Under the pieces are notes generated by a model, which worked only from the letters and a program-made list of their open reading frames with translations, was not told where the DNA came from and ran no database searches. From Actinomycetota bacterium (lineage in GTDB: Bacteria; Actinomycetota; Humimicrobiia; Humimicrobiales; Humimicrobiaceae), in NCBI GenBank assembly GCA_022865545.1, contig JALHTA010000123.1, forward strand, positions 1 to 21,406: a stretch of 21,406 bases of DNA, read 5' to 3'. Both the position numbers and the translations under genes were made by a program. Below, piece after piece: positions 8,747 to 16,807 of this stretch (position 1 is the first letter of the stretch; every line of letters begins with the position of its first letter).

Positions 8747-9103
8747 ATGAATGATGCTTCATTTAAAGATTGGATATCTATGAGTGATAAAGCTCTTATT
8801 GATACAATAGGGTTTTTCATTCAACATAATAGGTTGAATCAAAACAAATCTCAAGGCATTGTAGCCAGAGATGCTGGAATAAGCCGGTCTACCCTAAGTC
8901 TTGTAGAGCGAGGAGAAAAAATATCCTTGAGTAGCTTGATCAAGATTTTACGTGTATTGGATTTATTATATATTATGAATATTTTTAAAATCGAAAATGA
9001 AATCAGTCCAGTTGAATACGCCAAACTTAAAAAAAATGAAAGACAACGGGCTCGTAGCAAGGTTGAGAATGATGATATGATCTCAAATGAGGATTTAGAA
9101 TGA
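8747..9103 (+). CDS. hipB: HipB-like antitoxin, XRE-family HTH repressor
   Basis: The 118-residue protein has a helix-turn-helix domain of the XRE/Cro type at about residues 20-75, with the recognition region ARDAGISRSTLSLVERGE and the following SLSSLIKILRVLDLL. The C-terminal tail is basic, then acidic (KKNERQRARSKVEND...). It resembles HipB proteins paired with HipA kinases in Bacteroidetes and Proteobacteria. The expected role is to neutralise HipA and repress the operon. A strong AAGGAGG site precedes the ATG. The last four bases overlap the hipA start (ATGA), giving coupled translation. The AT-rich composition, unlike secA or prfB, suggests transfer. Confidence 0.88.
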   Translation: MNDASFKDWISMSDKALIDTIGFFIQHNRLNQNKSQGIVARDAGISRSTLSLVERGEKISLSSLIKILRVLDLLYIMNIFKIENEISPVEYAKLKKNERQRARSKVENDDMISNEDLE

Positions 9104-10416
9104 TAGATGTTGCTGAAATAAAAATATGGGGAGAATTATTAGGTGCTGTAAGGTGGGATGTTCAGAAACAATTAGCAAGTTTTCAATATGACAAAAAATT
9201 TTTGACCAGAGGATTTGATCTATCTCCTATAAAAATGCCAATTAAAAATGGTAATAGAATTTATAATTTTCCTGAATTAAGAAAAGAAAAAGACGAACAG
9301 ATAGACACTTTTAAGGGGTTGCCTGGTTTATTAGCAGATACATTACCTGATAAATATGGAAACCAGTTAATGAATGTCTGGTTAGCTCAAAACGGAAGAT
9401 CCGTCAATAGTTTGAATCCAGTGGAACAGCTATGTTTTATTGGAACCAGGGGAATGGGGGCTTTGGAGTTTGAGCCAGCTCAATTTAAATCAAATAAAAA
9501 AACTTTTGCAATTGAAATAAAGAGTTTGATTGAAGCTGCCCAAAAAATGCTGTCTAATCGAAAAGATCTCAAAGAAAGTTTACAAAAAAATGAGCAGAAA
9601 GCAATGAGTGAAATATTGAAGATTGGGACATCTGCCGGAGGGGCAAGGCCAAAAGCTGTAATTGCATATAATAAAAAAACAGGCAGAGTACGATCTGGTC
9701 AAACTATTGCTCCCAAAGGTTTTGAACATTGGTTACTTAAGCTTGATGGTGTAAGTAATGTACAATTTGGCATCAGTCATGGATTTGGCAGAGTGGAATA
9801 TGCATATTACTTAATGGCAAAGGATTGCAGAATTGACATGATGGATAGTGAGTTATTAGAAGAAAATAGCAGAGCTCATTTTATGACTAAAAGGTTTGAC
9901 AGAGAAGGAAGTAATACAAAACATCATATACAAACTTTTTGCGGGATCAGCCATTTTGATTATAACAATTTATATAGTTATAGTTATGAGCAGTTATTCC
10001 AGACTATGAGAACACTTAGGTTAACTTATCCTGAATCTGAACAGATGTTTAGAAGAATGGTTTTTAATGTAATGGCTGTTAATTATGATGATCATACTAA
10101 AAATTTTTCTTTCAGATTAAAACAAAAAGGCAAATGGGAATTGTCTCCTGCCTATGATGTTTGTTATTCATATGATCCTGATAATATATGGGTCAACCAA
10201 CACTCACTAAGCATTAATGGGAAGAATAAAGATATTAATAAATCTGATCTTAAAACAATTGCCCTTACAAATAATATTAAAAAATGGGAAAAAATAATTG
10301 AAGAAATAAAAGATATTGTTTGTAACTGGGAAGAATATGCTGATAAAGTTAGAGTATCTTCTAAATTAAAAAACAAGATAAAAGAAAATTTAATTGCATT
10401 AAAATTTAGAAAATAA
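9100..10416 (+). CDS. hipA: HipA-family serine/threonine kinase toxin
   Basis: The 438-residue protein has the normal two-part HipA layout: an N-terminal subdomain (about residues 5-110, with FKGLPGLLADTLPDKYGN) and a C-terminal kinase domain. The phosphate-binding loop GTSAGGARPK holds S178, placed like the autophosphorylated Ser150 of E. coli HipA. The catalytic motif NYDDHTKNF gives D330 and N335. The metal-binding Asp is D353 in PAYDVCY, at the same 23-residue spacing as D309 and D332 in E. coli. All key residues are present, so the toxin looks active. E. coli HipA phosphorylates glutamyl-tRNA synthetase and induces dormancy; the target here is unknown. Codon use is AT-rich compared with flanking genes. 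It overlaps hipB by four bases. Confidence 0.92.
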   Translation: MIDVAEIKIWGELLGAVRWDVQKQLASFQYDKKFLTRGFDLSPIKMPIKNGNRIYNFPELRKEKDEQIDTFKGLPGLLADTLPDKYGNQLMNVWLAQNGRSVNSLNPVEQLCFIGTRGMGALEFEPAQFKSNKKTFAIEIKSLIEAAQKMLSNRKDLKESLQKNEQKAMSEILKIGTSAGGARPKAVIAYNKKTGRVRSGQTIAPKGFEHWLLKLDGVSNVQFGISHGFGRVEYAYYLMAKDCRIDMMDSELLEENSRAHFMTKRFDREGSNTKHHIQTFCGISHFDYNNLYSYSYEQLFQTMRTLRLTYPESEQMFRRMVFNVMAVNYDDHTKNFSFRLKQKGKWELSPAYDVCYSYDPDNIWVNQHSLSINGKNKDINKSDLKTIALTNNIKKWEKIIEEIKDIVCNWEEYADKVRVSSKLKNKIKENLIALKFRK

Positions 10417-10450
10417 AATAGAATGAAATTTATTCACACTTGTATCAAAA

Positions 10451-10478
10451 TTGGCAGCAAATTATATTATGTTAAACT
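10451..10478 (+). promoter_or_regulatory. Probable prfB promoter
   Basis: TTGGCA (10451-10456) and TAAACT (10473-10478) lie 16 bases apart. TGT directly before the -10 makes it an extended -10. Transcription would begin about 35-40 bases before the prfB start. It would give prfB its own promoter after the hipBA insertion separated it from secA. Confidence 0.4.
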
Positions 10479-10521
10479 ATGAGATAATTAATAAGTAGTA
10501 GCATGCAGATCCGGAGGATAG

Positions 10522-11626
10522 ATGTTAGACGAACAAAGAAGTAAATATGACGATCTTTTAAAAAAGTTGATTTATTTACGGGACTGTCTTTGAAATAGAT
10601 AAAAAGTTAAACCAACTCGAAAAACTACATACTCAGACTACTGTGCAGGGATTCTGGGATGACCAGGAAAAAGCCCAGAGGACCACACAAGAAATAACAG
10701 GACTTAAAGATATCATAAATTCTGTCCAGGGCATTGAAGGAAAGCTTGAAGATGTGGAAACAGCACTGGAAATGCTTGATGGTGGAGATGATCCGGGGCT
10801 GGCAGAAGAGCTGGATGAGAATCTTAAGTGTTCCGGAAAGGACCTTGAAGAACTTGAAGAAAAAGCGATGCTCGGCCAGGAACATGACAGCTATCCTGCA
10901 GTAGTTACGATCCATCCTGGAGCAGGAGGGACAGAATCTGCTGATTGGGCCGAGATGCTTTTTAGGATGTACAGCAGATGGATAGAAAAAAGGAAATTTT
11001 CCTTCAGGATCATTGACCGTCAGGCCGGGGATGAAGCAGGAATTAAAAATATTACTTTCACTGTCTCGGGAAAGAATGCTTTTGGGCTTCTTAAAAGTGA
11101 AAAGGGAATACACAGGCTGGTAAGGATATCTCCATTCGATTCTTCAAAAAGAAGGCACACCTCCTTTGCGTCTGTCGATGTGATACCGCTTATTGAAAAC
11201 GATATTGATATAAAGATCAATAAGGAAGACTTGAGGATAGATACATACAGGTCCAGCGGGGCGGGGGGCCAGCATGTAAATGTCACTGATTCTGCAGTGA
11301 GGATAACCCATATACCATCCGGAACTATTGTGCAGTGCCAGGATGAGAGGTCGCAGCTTCTTAACCGGCAGACAGCCATGCAGATACTCAGTTCAAAATT
11401 GTTTGAATTAGAGCAGAAAAAGAACCGGGAAGAGATCGAAAAACTCCAGGGAGAGAAAAAAGAGATAGGGTGGGGCAATCAGATAAGAAGCTATGTCATG
11501 ATGCCATATCAACTGGTAAAAGATCACCGGAGTCAAGTAGAAATAGGAGATATCAACTCCGTACTTGATGGCAGTATCGACCCGTTTATCAGGGGATTTC
11601 TTGAAAAAAAATTAGCCAGAGAGTAA
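10522..11626 (+). CDS. prfB: Peptide chain release factor 2, programmed +1 frameshift
   Basis: RF2 reads UGA and UAA stop codons and releases the nascent chain. The ATG at 10522 follows a CGGAGGA ribosome site and is read for 23 codons up to an in-frame TGA at 10591-10593. Slipping +1 on CTT (10588-10590) continues at 10592 (GAA ATA GAT) to the stop at 11624-11626, giving 367 residues, close to E. coli RF2 (365). CTTTGA is the classic autoregulatory slippery stop of prfB. The upstream Shine-Dalgarno-like element is only CGGGA, weaker than the usual AGGGGG. The UGA-recognition tripeptide is S180-P-F182 and the hydrolytic GGQ is residues 248-250. It heads the prfB-ftsE-ftsX order. Confidence 0.95.
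10586..10594 (+). promoter_or_regulatory. prfB +1 programmed frameshift site
   Basis: CTT TGA at 10588-10593 is the slippery site. When RF2 is scarce the ribosome pauses at TGA, peptidyl-tRNA slips from CTT to TTT, and reading continues in the +1 frame. The spacing from the weak CGGGA element (10579-10583) matches the canonical layout. Confidence 0.9.
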
Positions 11627-11672
11627 ACTCTAAATAATTAAAAAACTTTATGATTAAAACATAGTATTAAGG

Positions 11673-11678
11673 TATACT
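11673..11678 (+). promoter_or_regulatory. Possible -10 of a near-leaderless ftsE transcript
   Basis: TATACT ends eight bases before the ftsE ATG, and no ribosome site lies at normal distance (an AAGG is about 14 bases away). That spacing would start the mRNA one or two bases before the ATG. No convincing -35 is visible, so this is tentative. Confidence 0.3.
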
Positions 11679-11686
11679 TTAGCCTT

Positions 11687-12373
11687 ATGAAAATGATCGA
11701 ATTTAAAAATGTCAGCAAGATATACGATAATGATACTGTTGCACTAAAGGATATTGACCTCAATGTCGATAAGGGAGAATTTGTTTTTATGGTGGGCCCC
11801 AGCGGCTCCGGGAAATCGACCTTTATAAAACTCCTTATAAAGGAAATAGATGAGACAAAGGGTAATATATTTATTGCAGGCAGGAATATCTGCAATCTAA
11901 AAAACAGCAGGATACCGCAATTAAGGCGGAATATAGGATGTGTATTCCAGGATTTTAAACTTCTTCCAAATAAGACTGCTTTCGAGAATGTAGCATTTGC
12001 GCTTGAAGTCATAGGCAGGCCGGGTTATGAGATCAAGGTTCAGGTACCACAGGTATTAAAACTTGTAGGTCTTCATACCAGGGGTAGTTCCTACCCGCAT
12101 CAACTTTCGGGGGGAGAGCAGCAGAGGATATCTATAGCAAGAGCATTTGTGAACCGTCCACCTATACTTTTGGCTGATGAACCCACAGGAAACCTTGATC
12201 CGGCGACTTCGGAAGGGATAATGAAGATACTTTCCAGGATAAACCTCACTGGGACCACAGTTGTCATGGCCACACATGACAGGAGCATAGTAAATTCCAT
12301 GAGGAGAAGGGTGGTCGAGCTGGAAGAAGGAGAGATTATAAGAGATCAAAAGAGAGGGGTTTACGGGGATTAA
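11687..12373 (+). CDS. ftsE: Cell division ATP-binding protein FtsE
   Basis: The 228-residue ABC ATPase has the Walker A motif GPSGSGKST near residue 38, a Q-loop in CVFQDFKLLPNKTAFENVAF, the signature LSGGEQQR near residue 140 and Walker B ILLADEPTGNLDP. FtsE pairs with FtsX in the divisome, where ATP cycling activates a septal peptidoglycan hydrolase. ftsX starts two bases after its stop, and an M23/coiled-coil gene follows, confirming FtsE rather than a generic transporter ATPase. A second in-frame ATG lies at 11693; neither has a good ribosome site. Confidence 0.94.
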   Translation: MKMIEFKNVSKIYDNDTVALKDIDLNVDKGEFVFMVGPSGSGKSTFIKLLIKEIDETKGNIFIAGRNICNLKNSRIPQLRRNIGCVFQDFKLLPNKTAFENVAFALEVIGRPGYEIKVQVPQVLKLVGLHTRGSSYPHQLSGGEQQRISIARAFVNRPPILLADEPTGNLDPATSEGIMKILSRINLTGTTVVMATHDRSIVNSMRRRVVELEEGEIIRDQKRGVYGD

Positions 12374-12375
12374 TC

Positions 12376-13284
12376 ATGGTCAGACCCAGGTATTTTTTTA
12401 GTGAGACTTTTACAAGCTTTAGAAGAAATTTTTTGATGGGATTTACTGCTATAACCACTGTAGCAATAACACTTTTCATCGTTGGTTTTTTTACAGTACT
12501 GGTTTTTGACATACAGAGCATAATAAATTCTATCAAGGGCCAGGTAGAACTTGCAGTATATCTTCAAGATAATATTTCTCCACAGTTAAATGACTATATT
12601 GAAACTGAGGTCAATAGCTGGGAAGAGACAGATGAAGTAAAATATATCTCAAAAGAACAGGCCCTCGAGCGATTTAAGGAACAGAATGAGGGAAGTGACA
12701 TATTAAAGGAAATCCAGGGCAATCCGCTCCCTGCTTCATTTGAAATAACCTTAAATGATCCTGAAAAAGTAGAACTTATAGCCCTCCGGTTCCTGGATAA
12801 GGATGGAAACTATATTGAGGGTATTGATGATGTTGTATATGGGCAGACCTATGTCAGGAGGCTTTTTTCCATCACTGCGATAATCGGGACCATAGCATTT
12901 ATTATTATAATCGTTCTTTTGCTTGCAACCATTGTTCTTATCTTTAATACTATAAGACTTTCCATATATGCAAGGAGAAAAGAGATCGAGGTGATGAAAC
13001 TGGTCGGTGCATCCAACTGGTTTGTTCGGACACCATTCCTTTTCGAAGGTTTTTTCGAAGGTTTTATAGGAAGTATAGTATCAGTAGTAATGCTTTACCT
13101 GCTAGGAAATTTTCTCCTTATTAAAGGAGAACGGGTAATAGTCGACACCATGAGGATAAAGGAGCTTGCCATACTTGGAAGCGGAAATATTATAATATAT
13201 GTATATATCGGACTGATAGTTTTAGGAGGATTACTAGGGATCATCAGCAGCGGTATAGCACTTAGAAGATATGTAAAGATCTAG
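12376..13284 (+). CDS. ftsX: Cell division protein FtsX
   Basis: The 302-residue membrane protein has one N-terminal transmembrane segment (about residues 18-40), an extracytoplasmic region of some 130 residues, then three more segments: IIGTIAFIIIIVLLLATIVL, one near residue 225, and one near the C terminus. This is the FtsX topology. The motif RLSIYARRKEIEVMKLVGASNWFVRTPF is the usual cytoplasmic loop that contacts FtsE. Its extracellular loop is expected to bind the coiled coil of the EnvC/PcsB-like factor encoded next. GGGGAT at the end of ftsE is its ribosome site. Confidence 0.95.
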   Translation: MVRPRYFFSETFTSFRRNFLMGFTAITTVAITLFIVGFFTVLVFDIQSIINSIKGQVELAVYLQDNISPQLNDYIETEVNSWEETDEVKYISKEQALERFKEQNEGSDILKEIQGNPLPASFEITLNDPEKVELIALRFLDKDGNYIEGIDDVVYGQTYVRRLFSITAIIGTIAFIIIIVLLLATIVLIFNTIRLSIYARRKEIEVMKLVGASNWFVRTPFLFEGFFEGFIGSIVSVVMLYLLGNFLLIKGERVIVDTMRIKELAILGSGNIIIYVYIGLIVLGGLLGIISSGIALRRYVKI

Positions 13285-13291
13285 AGCATTT

Positions 13292-13297
13292 TATATT
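13292..13297 (+). promoter_or_regulatory. Possible -10 of a leaderless transcript for the M23 factor
   Basis: TATATT ends seven bases before the ATG at 13305, and no Shine-Dalgarno sequence is present. The arrangement repeats that at ftsE. No clear -35 is visible. Confidence 0.25.
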
Positions 13298-13304
13298 TAC
13301 AATA

Positions 13305-14480
13305 ATGAGAAAAGCAATAATAAAAATCATAATTTTGTTTGCAGGTCTTCTAATTTTACTTTCAGTATTTAATATATCTTCAGGTCCCGGGCAGCTTCAG
13401 GGGCAGACGCTAGAAGAAGAACTCCAGAGAATTAAAGAAGAAAGGGAAGAAGCCCAAAAAAAGATAGATGAAGTAAGAAAGACAGAGCAACACTATATGG
13501 GCGAAGTCTCTAAAGTGGAAGAGCAACTCATTGGTGCACTTTCCGAACTTGATGGATTCAATGCCCAGCTGGGTGATGCTAAAAGTATCGTAGACAGGAC
13601 CACTATTGAGTTGGTCCTTAAGGAGGAAGAGCTAAACAAGATAGAGGATGAACTTTCTGAAAAGATCTTGATTCTTAATAATCGTATTGCCGAGATCTAT
13701 AAGAATGGTAATAGTAATGTCCTCGAGGTGCTGCTTAAGGCGGAAAACTTTATCGAATTTATCTCCAGGATGAAGCTAATGAACCTTTTTGCCCAACAGG
13801 ATACCGATGATGTCCTTGATATCAAGGAAAAAAGGAATGCAACGCTGGGGATAAAAAAATCCATAATAGACTTACGCGAACAACAGAAGGAACATAAAGA
13901 AAAAATTGAAAGGCTTGTGGTACAGTCAGAAGCAAAAACTGCAGAGGTCGAGGACCTCTATGGCGAGAAGCAGGGCCTTCTTTACCAGACAAGGGCAAAC
14001 AAAAATGCTCTTATAGCCATGGAAAAGGAACTCGAGATAAGGGAAGCGGAAGTAACCAGGATACTTGAGAGCTATAAGTACGGGACAGCTCCATCAGGTA
14101 AATTCATGTGGCCGGTGGCCGGGAGCTTTAGGTCCGGGTTTGGCTGGAGGATCCATCCGATATTCGGAACTAATAGGTTTCATACAGGGATTGATCTTAC
14201 TGCACCGCACGGCACCCTGATAAAAGCCGGTGACGGCGGACAGGTGATACAGGCAGGTTATTCCGGCGGATATGGATATACGATCCTGCTATATCACGGT
14301 GGCGGTTTTGCTACAAGGTATGCACATCTTTCCAGTATCCGTTGTACAGTAGGACAATTTGTAGCCAGGGGGCAGGTCATTGGCCTTGTAGGTTCTACTG
14401 GTTGGACCACCGGGCCTCATCTTCATTTTGAGGTCAGGATAAATGGTGCGGCCCAGAATCCTCTTCAATATCTGGAATAA
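13305..14480 (+). CDS. EnvC/PcsB-like coiled-coil M23 peptidase, FtsEX partner
   Basis: The 391-residue protein begins with a signal sequence (RKAIIKIIILFAGLLILLSV) and continues with a long coiled coil (about residues 35-250, rich in E, K, L and Q heptads). It ends in a LytM/M23 domain. The zinc ligands of an active peptidase are present: the HTGID motif near residue 292 and HLH in TTGPHLHFEV near residue 370. E. coli EnvC lacks these ligands and only activates amidases, so this factor may cut cross-bridges itself. Its place directly after ftsEX indicates that FtsX docks its coiled coil and controls it at the septum. Confidence 0.9.
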   Translation: MRKAIIKIIILFAGLLILLSVFNISSGPGQLQGQTLEEELQRIKEEREEAQKKIDEVRKTEQHYMGEVSKVEEQLIGALSELDGFNAQLGDAKSIVDRTTIELVLKEEELNKIEDELSEKILILNNRIAEIYKNGNSNVLEVLLKAENFIEFISRMKLMNLFAQQDTDDVLDIKEKRNATLGIKKSIIDLREQQKEHKEKIERLVVQSEAKTAEVEDLYGEKQGLLYQTRANKNALIAMEKELEIREAEVTRILESYKYGTAPSGKFMWPVAGSFRSGFGWRIHPIFGTNRFHTGIDLTAPHGTLIKAGDGGQVIQAGYSGGYGYTILLYHGGGFATRYAHLSSIRCTVGQFVARGQVIGLVGSTGWTTGPHLHFEVRINGAAQNPLQYLE

Positions 14481-14515
14481 TATTAAATCATATATTTACA
14501 ATTACTGGAGATAGA

Positions 14516-15775
14516 ATGAAAAAGATAATAATACAAGTGCTCGTATCTATTGTAGTAATAATCTTTGTCTTTACTGCGGGATTATGGGCAGGTTTTAGTT
14601 TTAATTCCATAAAAAAGTATTTCTTGAGTTCAAGCAGCGGCAGCAGTGATACAAATAGCACACAAGAGGAAAAACCCGGTCTATTCGAAGGAATCTCAGA
14701 GACCATTAAAAACCGTTTCAATCTAACACCTTTTGAAGAAGCGTTTGACTATATTAGCAATGATTCCCTAACGACTTTCGAGAATCAGGAGCTTCTACAG
14801 GCTGCGATAGAAGGTATGCTAACTCTTCTTGATGACAGGCATGCTGACTATTTCACTATAGATGAATATGAAAAGATAACAGAATCATACAGCGGTACGA
14901 TGAGCGGGATAGGCATAATAGTCACACAGGACGATGAAGGCAGGGTAATAGTGGTAAAACCGCTTCCCGATACGCCTGCAGGCAGTGCCGGTATAAGGGA
15001 AGGGGATCATATAGTAGCTGTAAACGGGCAGGACATATCAGAAATGGTCCTTGAAAATGTAGTGACACTTATAAAAGGTAAAGAGGGGACAAGCGTTGAT
15101 GTTACATTCTACCGTCCGGATGAAGACAGGACATTTAAGATAACACTTATAAGGGCCCGCTTCTATGTGCCGAACCTTTTTGCAGAAATGATAGAAGACA
15201 ATATAGCATATATCCAGTATATAGGTTTCCAGGACGGGGGAGCAGAGTTCCTGGAATCCGAAATCGAAAAACTTATAGGCGAGGGAGCTGAATCAATAAT
15301 ATTTGACCTGAGGAATAATCTGGGGGGCACCCTTGATGATGCAGTAGCGGTTTGCGACTTGTTTATGGACAGTGGTGCAATTGTTACTGTAAGGGGCAGG
15401 ACAGATAGTGAAGAAAGGGTGGATGAATATTTTGCAGAAAAGGGAAAATATACTGAGATACCGCTTATAGTCCTTATAAATGGATTTTCAGCAAGCGCCT
15501 CGGAACTTGTTGCCGGAGCCCTGAGGGATAATAAGAGGGCACTCCTGGTGGGAGAGACAAGTTTCGGGAAAGGTACGGTACAGGTGATCCATGAATTATC
15601 AGATGGATCAGGACTTAAGTTTACTACTGCAAAGTATTTCCTGCCATCCGGGGTCTCGATTGAAGGTGTCGGAGTCCTTCCTGATATTGAAGTGGTACTG
15701 ACAGCCATAGACAAAGAGGACCTTCAATTAAACAAAGCCATTGAAGAAATAAAGAAGATGACCCGCGGACAATGA
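14516..15775 (+). CDS. Carboxyl-terminal processing protease, S41 family (CtpA-like)
   Basis: The 419-residue protein has an N-terminal membrane anchor or signal (MKKIIIQVLVSIVVIIFVF), then a low-complexity Ser/Gly stretch. A PDZ domain spans about residues 125-215 (SGIGIIVTQ, IREGDHIVAVNGQDI), followed by the S41 protease domain. The catalytic serine lies in GFSASASE (residues 323-330) and the general-base lysine in ETSFGKGTVQ, near residue 350. Such proteases trim envelope proteins outside the membrane. A GGAG ribosome site precedes the ATG. Lying between the septal hydrolase factor and smpB, it may process cell-wall enzymes, as Ctp proteases do in other bacteria; that link is inferred from position. 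Confidence 0.9.
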   Translation: MKKIIIQVLVSIVVIIFVFTAGLWAGFSFNSIKKYFLSSSSGSSDTNSTQEEKPGLFEGISETIKNRFNLTPFEEAFDYISNDSLTTFENQELLQAAIEGMLTLLDDRHADYFTIDEYEKITESYSGTMSGIGIIVTQDDEGRVIVVKPLPDTPAGSAGIREGDHIVAVNGQDISEMVLENVVTLIKGKEGTSVDVTFYRPDEDRTFKITLIRARFYVPNLFAEMIEDNIAYIQYIGFQDGGAEFLESEIEKLIGEGAESIIFDLRNNLGGTLDDAVAVCDLFMDSGAIVTVRGRTDSEERVDEYFAEKGKYTEIPLIVLINGFSASASELVAGALRDNKRALLVGETSFGKGTVQVIHELSDGSGLKFTTAKYFLPSGVSIEGVGVLPDIEVVLTAIDKEDLQLNKAIEEIKKMTRGQ

Positions 15776-15797
15776 AGACGATATTGGACGGAATAAA

Positions 15798-16289
15798 TTG
15801 AGTAAACCTAAAAATAAGAAAAAACAGGATCCGGACGGAAGAAGGCTTGTTGCCCAGAACAAGAAAGCAAGGTGGGATTTTTCAATCCTTGACAGTTTTG
15901 AAGCTGGTATTGTGCTCTGGGGGAGTGAAGTCAAATCTGTAAGGGATCATAGAGTTAATCTTAAGGATAGCTTTGCCCGAATAAGAAATAATGAGCTTTA
16001 TAGCTACAATATACATATTTCCCCTTATACCAATAGCAGGATCGAGGACCTTGACCCAAGAAGACCGAGAAAGCTTCTGATGCACCGCAAACAGATCGAC
16101 CGTCTACAGGGAAAACTCATAGACAAGAGTCTTACACTTGTGCCGCTTAAGATGTATTTTTCAAAAAATGTCGTTAAGGTCGAGATAGCACTTGCAAAAG
16201 GCAAAAACAAAGGTGATAAGCGCCGGGACATCATTGACAGGGAACATGATCTCGAAATGAAAAAGGCTTTGAAAAATAGCCGGATTTAG
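15798..16289 (+). CDS. smpB: SsrA-binding protein SmpB
   Basis: The 163-residue product is a complete SmpB, the partner of tmRNA in rescuing stalled ribosomes. Family segments are AQNKKARWDFSILDSFEAGI, LWGSEVKSVRDHRVNLKDSF, HISPYTNS, and the basic tail GDKRRDIIDREHDLEMKKAL that enters the mRNA channel. The start is TTG, with GGACGGA upstream. The tmRNA gene begins 40 bases after its stop, so the protein and its RNA partner are neighbours. Confidence 0.96.
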   Translation: MSKPKNKKKQDPDGRRLVAQNKKARWDFSILDSFEAGIVLWGSEVKSVRDHRVNLKDSFARIRNNELYSYNIHISPYTNSRIEDLDPRRPRKLLMHRKQIDRLQGKLIDKSLTLVPLKMYFSKNVVKVEIALAKGKNKGDKRRDIIDREHDLEMKKALKNSRI

Positions 16290-16295
16290 TATAAT
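16269..16295 (+). promoter_or_regulatory. Probable tmRNA promoter
   Basis: TTGAAA (16269-16274) and a perfect TATAAT (16290-16295) lie 15 bases apart, at the 3' end of smpB. Transcription would begin near 16302, with a 28-base leader removed by RNase P. Confidence 0.45.
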
Positions 16296-16329
16296 ATATG
16301 TCTGCCTTGAAGAATTTTAACCCTTTTTT

Positions 16330-16682
16330 GGGGGCGACCTGGTTTCGACGGGGATAGATTGAGCCTGAATGGCAAGCCGAGTATCAGAACTCGTAAATAA
16401 CTGAAACATAAACATAAACGCTGATAATAGCGAATATGCTCTAGCAGCCTAGTTTAGGCCGCTACGTCTACGGAGGTTTTCCTGCAGCTTCCAGTGGGCG
16501 ACGATTAGCAGGATACTCTATATGAAGGGTCTGCTATCATACAGAGGAAACTTTTGCAGACTGGCCGATACGGACCTTGTCTATAAGGGACGTCAAGGCG
16601 AGAATTAAATTATAGACTAAGCTTGTAGAAGTTCTGGTGGCAATATCTTCGGACGCGGGTTCGATTCCCGCCGCCTCCACCA
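16330..16682 (+). ncRNA. ssrA: Transfer-messenger RNA
   Basis: This 353-nt one-piece tmRNA has the 5' acceptor strand GGGGGCG pairing with CGCCTCC before A-CCA. The conserved GGTTTCGACGGGGAT block and a 3' T-arm with GGTTCGATTCC are also present. CCA is encoded. The tag reading frame starts at 16420 after the TAAAC resume signal and encodes ADNSEYALAA, ending in TAG at 16450-16452. The ALAA tail directs tagged proteins to ClpXP-type proteases. The region after the tag contains the expected pseudoknot-forming segments. Confidence 0.97.
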
Positions 16683-16705
16683 TGAAGACAGCCTTACCCG
16701 GATGT

Positions 16706-16739
16706 AGAATTATCATAAATAATTCTTGCTATTTTTTTT
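16706..16739 (+). terminator. Intrinsic terminator after tmRNA
   Basis: A perfect 8-bp stem, AGAATTAT with ATAATTCT and a five-base loop (CATAA), ends at 16726. Eight Ts follow at 16732-16739. The stem is AT-rich, but position and T-run fit a factor-independent terminator. Confidence 0.6.
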
Positions 16740-16766
16740 ACAATCTTTTATCATTTTGCACTGTTT

Positions 16767-16775
16767 TGTTATAAT
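16767..16775 (+). promoter_or_regulatory. Extended -10 promoter of the methyltransferase gene
   Basis: TGTTATAAT (16767-16775) is a perfect extended -10. No strong -35 is seen at 16747-16752 (TTTATC). Transcription would begin near 16782, before the GGAGTGA ribosome site at 16795. Confidence 0.45.
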
Positions 16776-16807
16776 ATTATGAATTTTGTAAATTGGAGTG
16801 ATTTATT

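Noticed and set aside
10643..11626. prfB as a shorter gene starting at an in-frame codon, or a frameshifted pseudogene
   Set aside because: The upstream 23 codons, the CTTTGA slippery stop and the ribosome site show the normal programmed frameshift; all RF2 motifs are intact.
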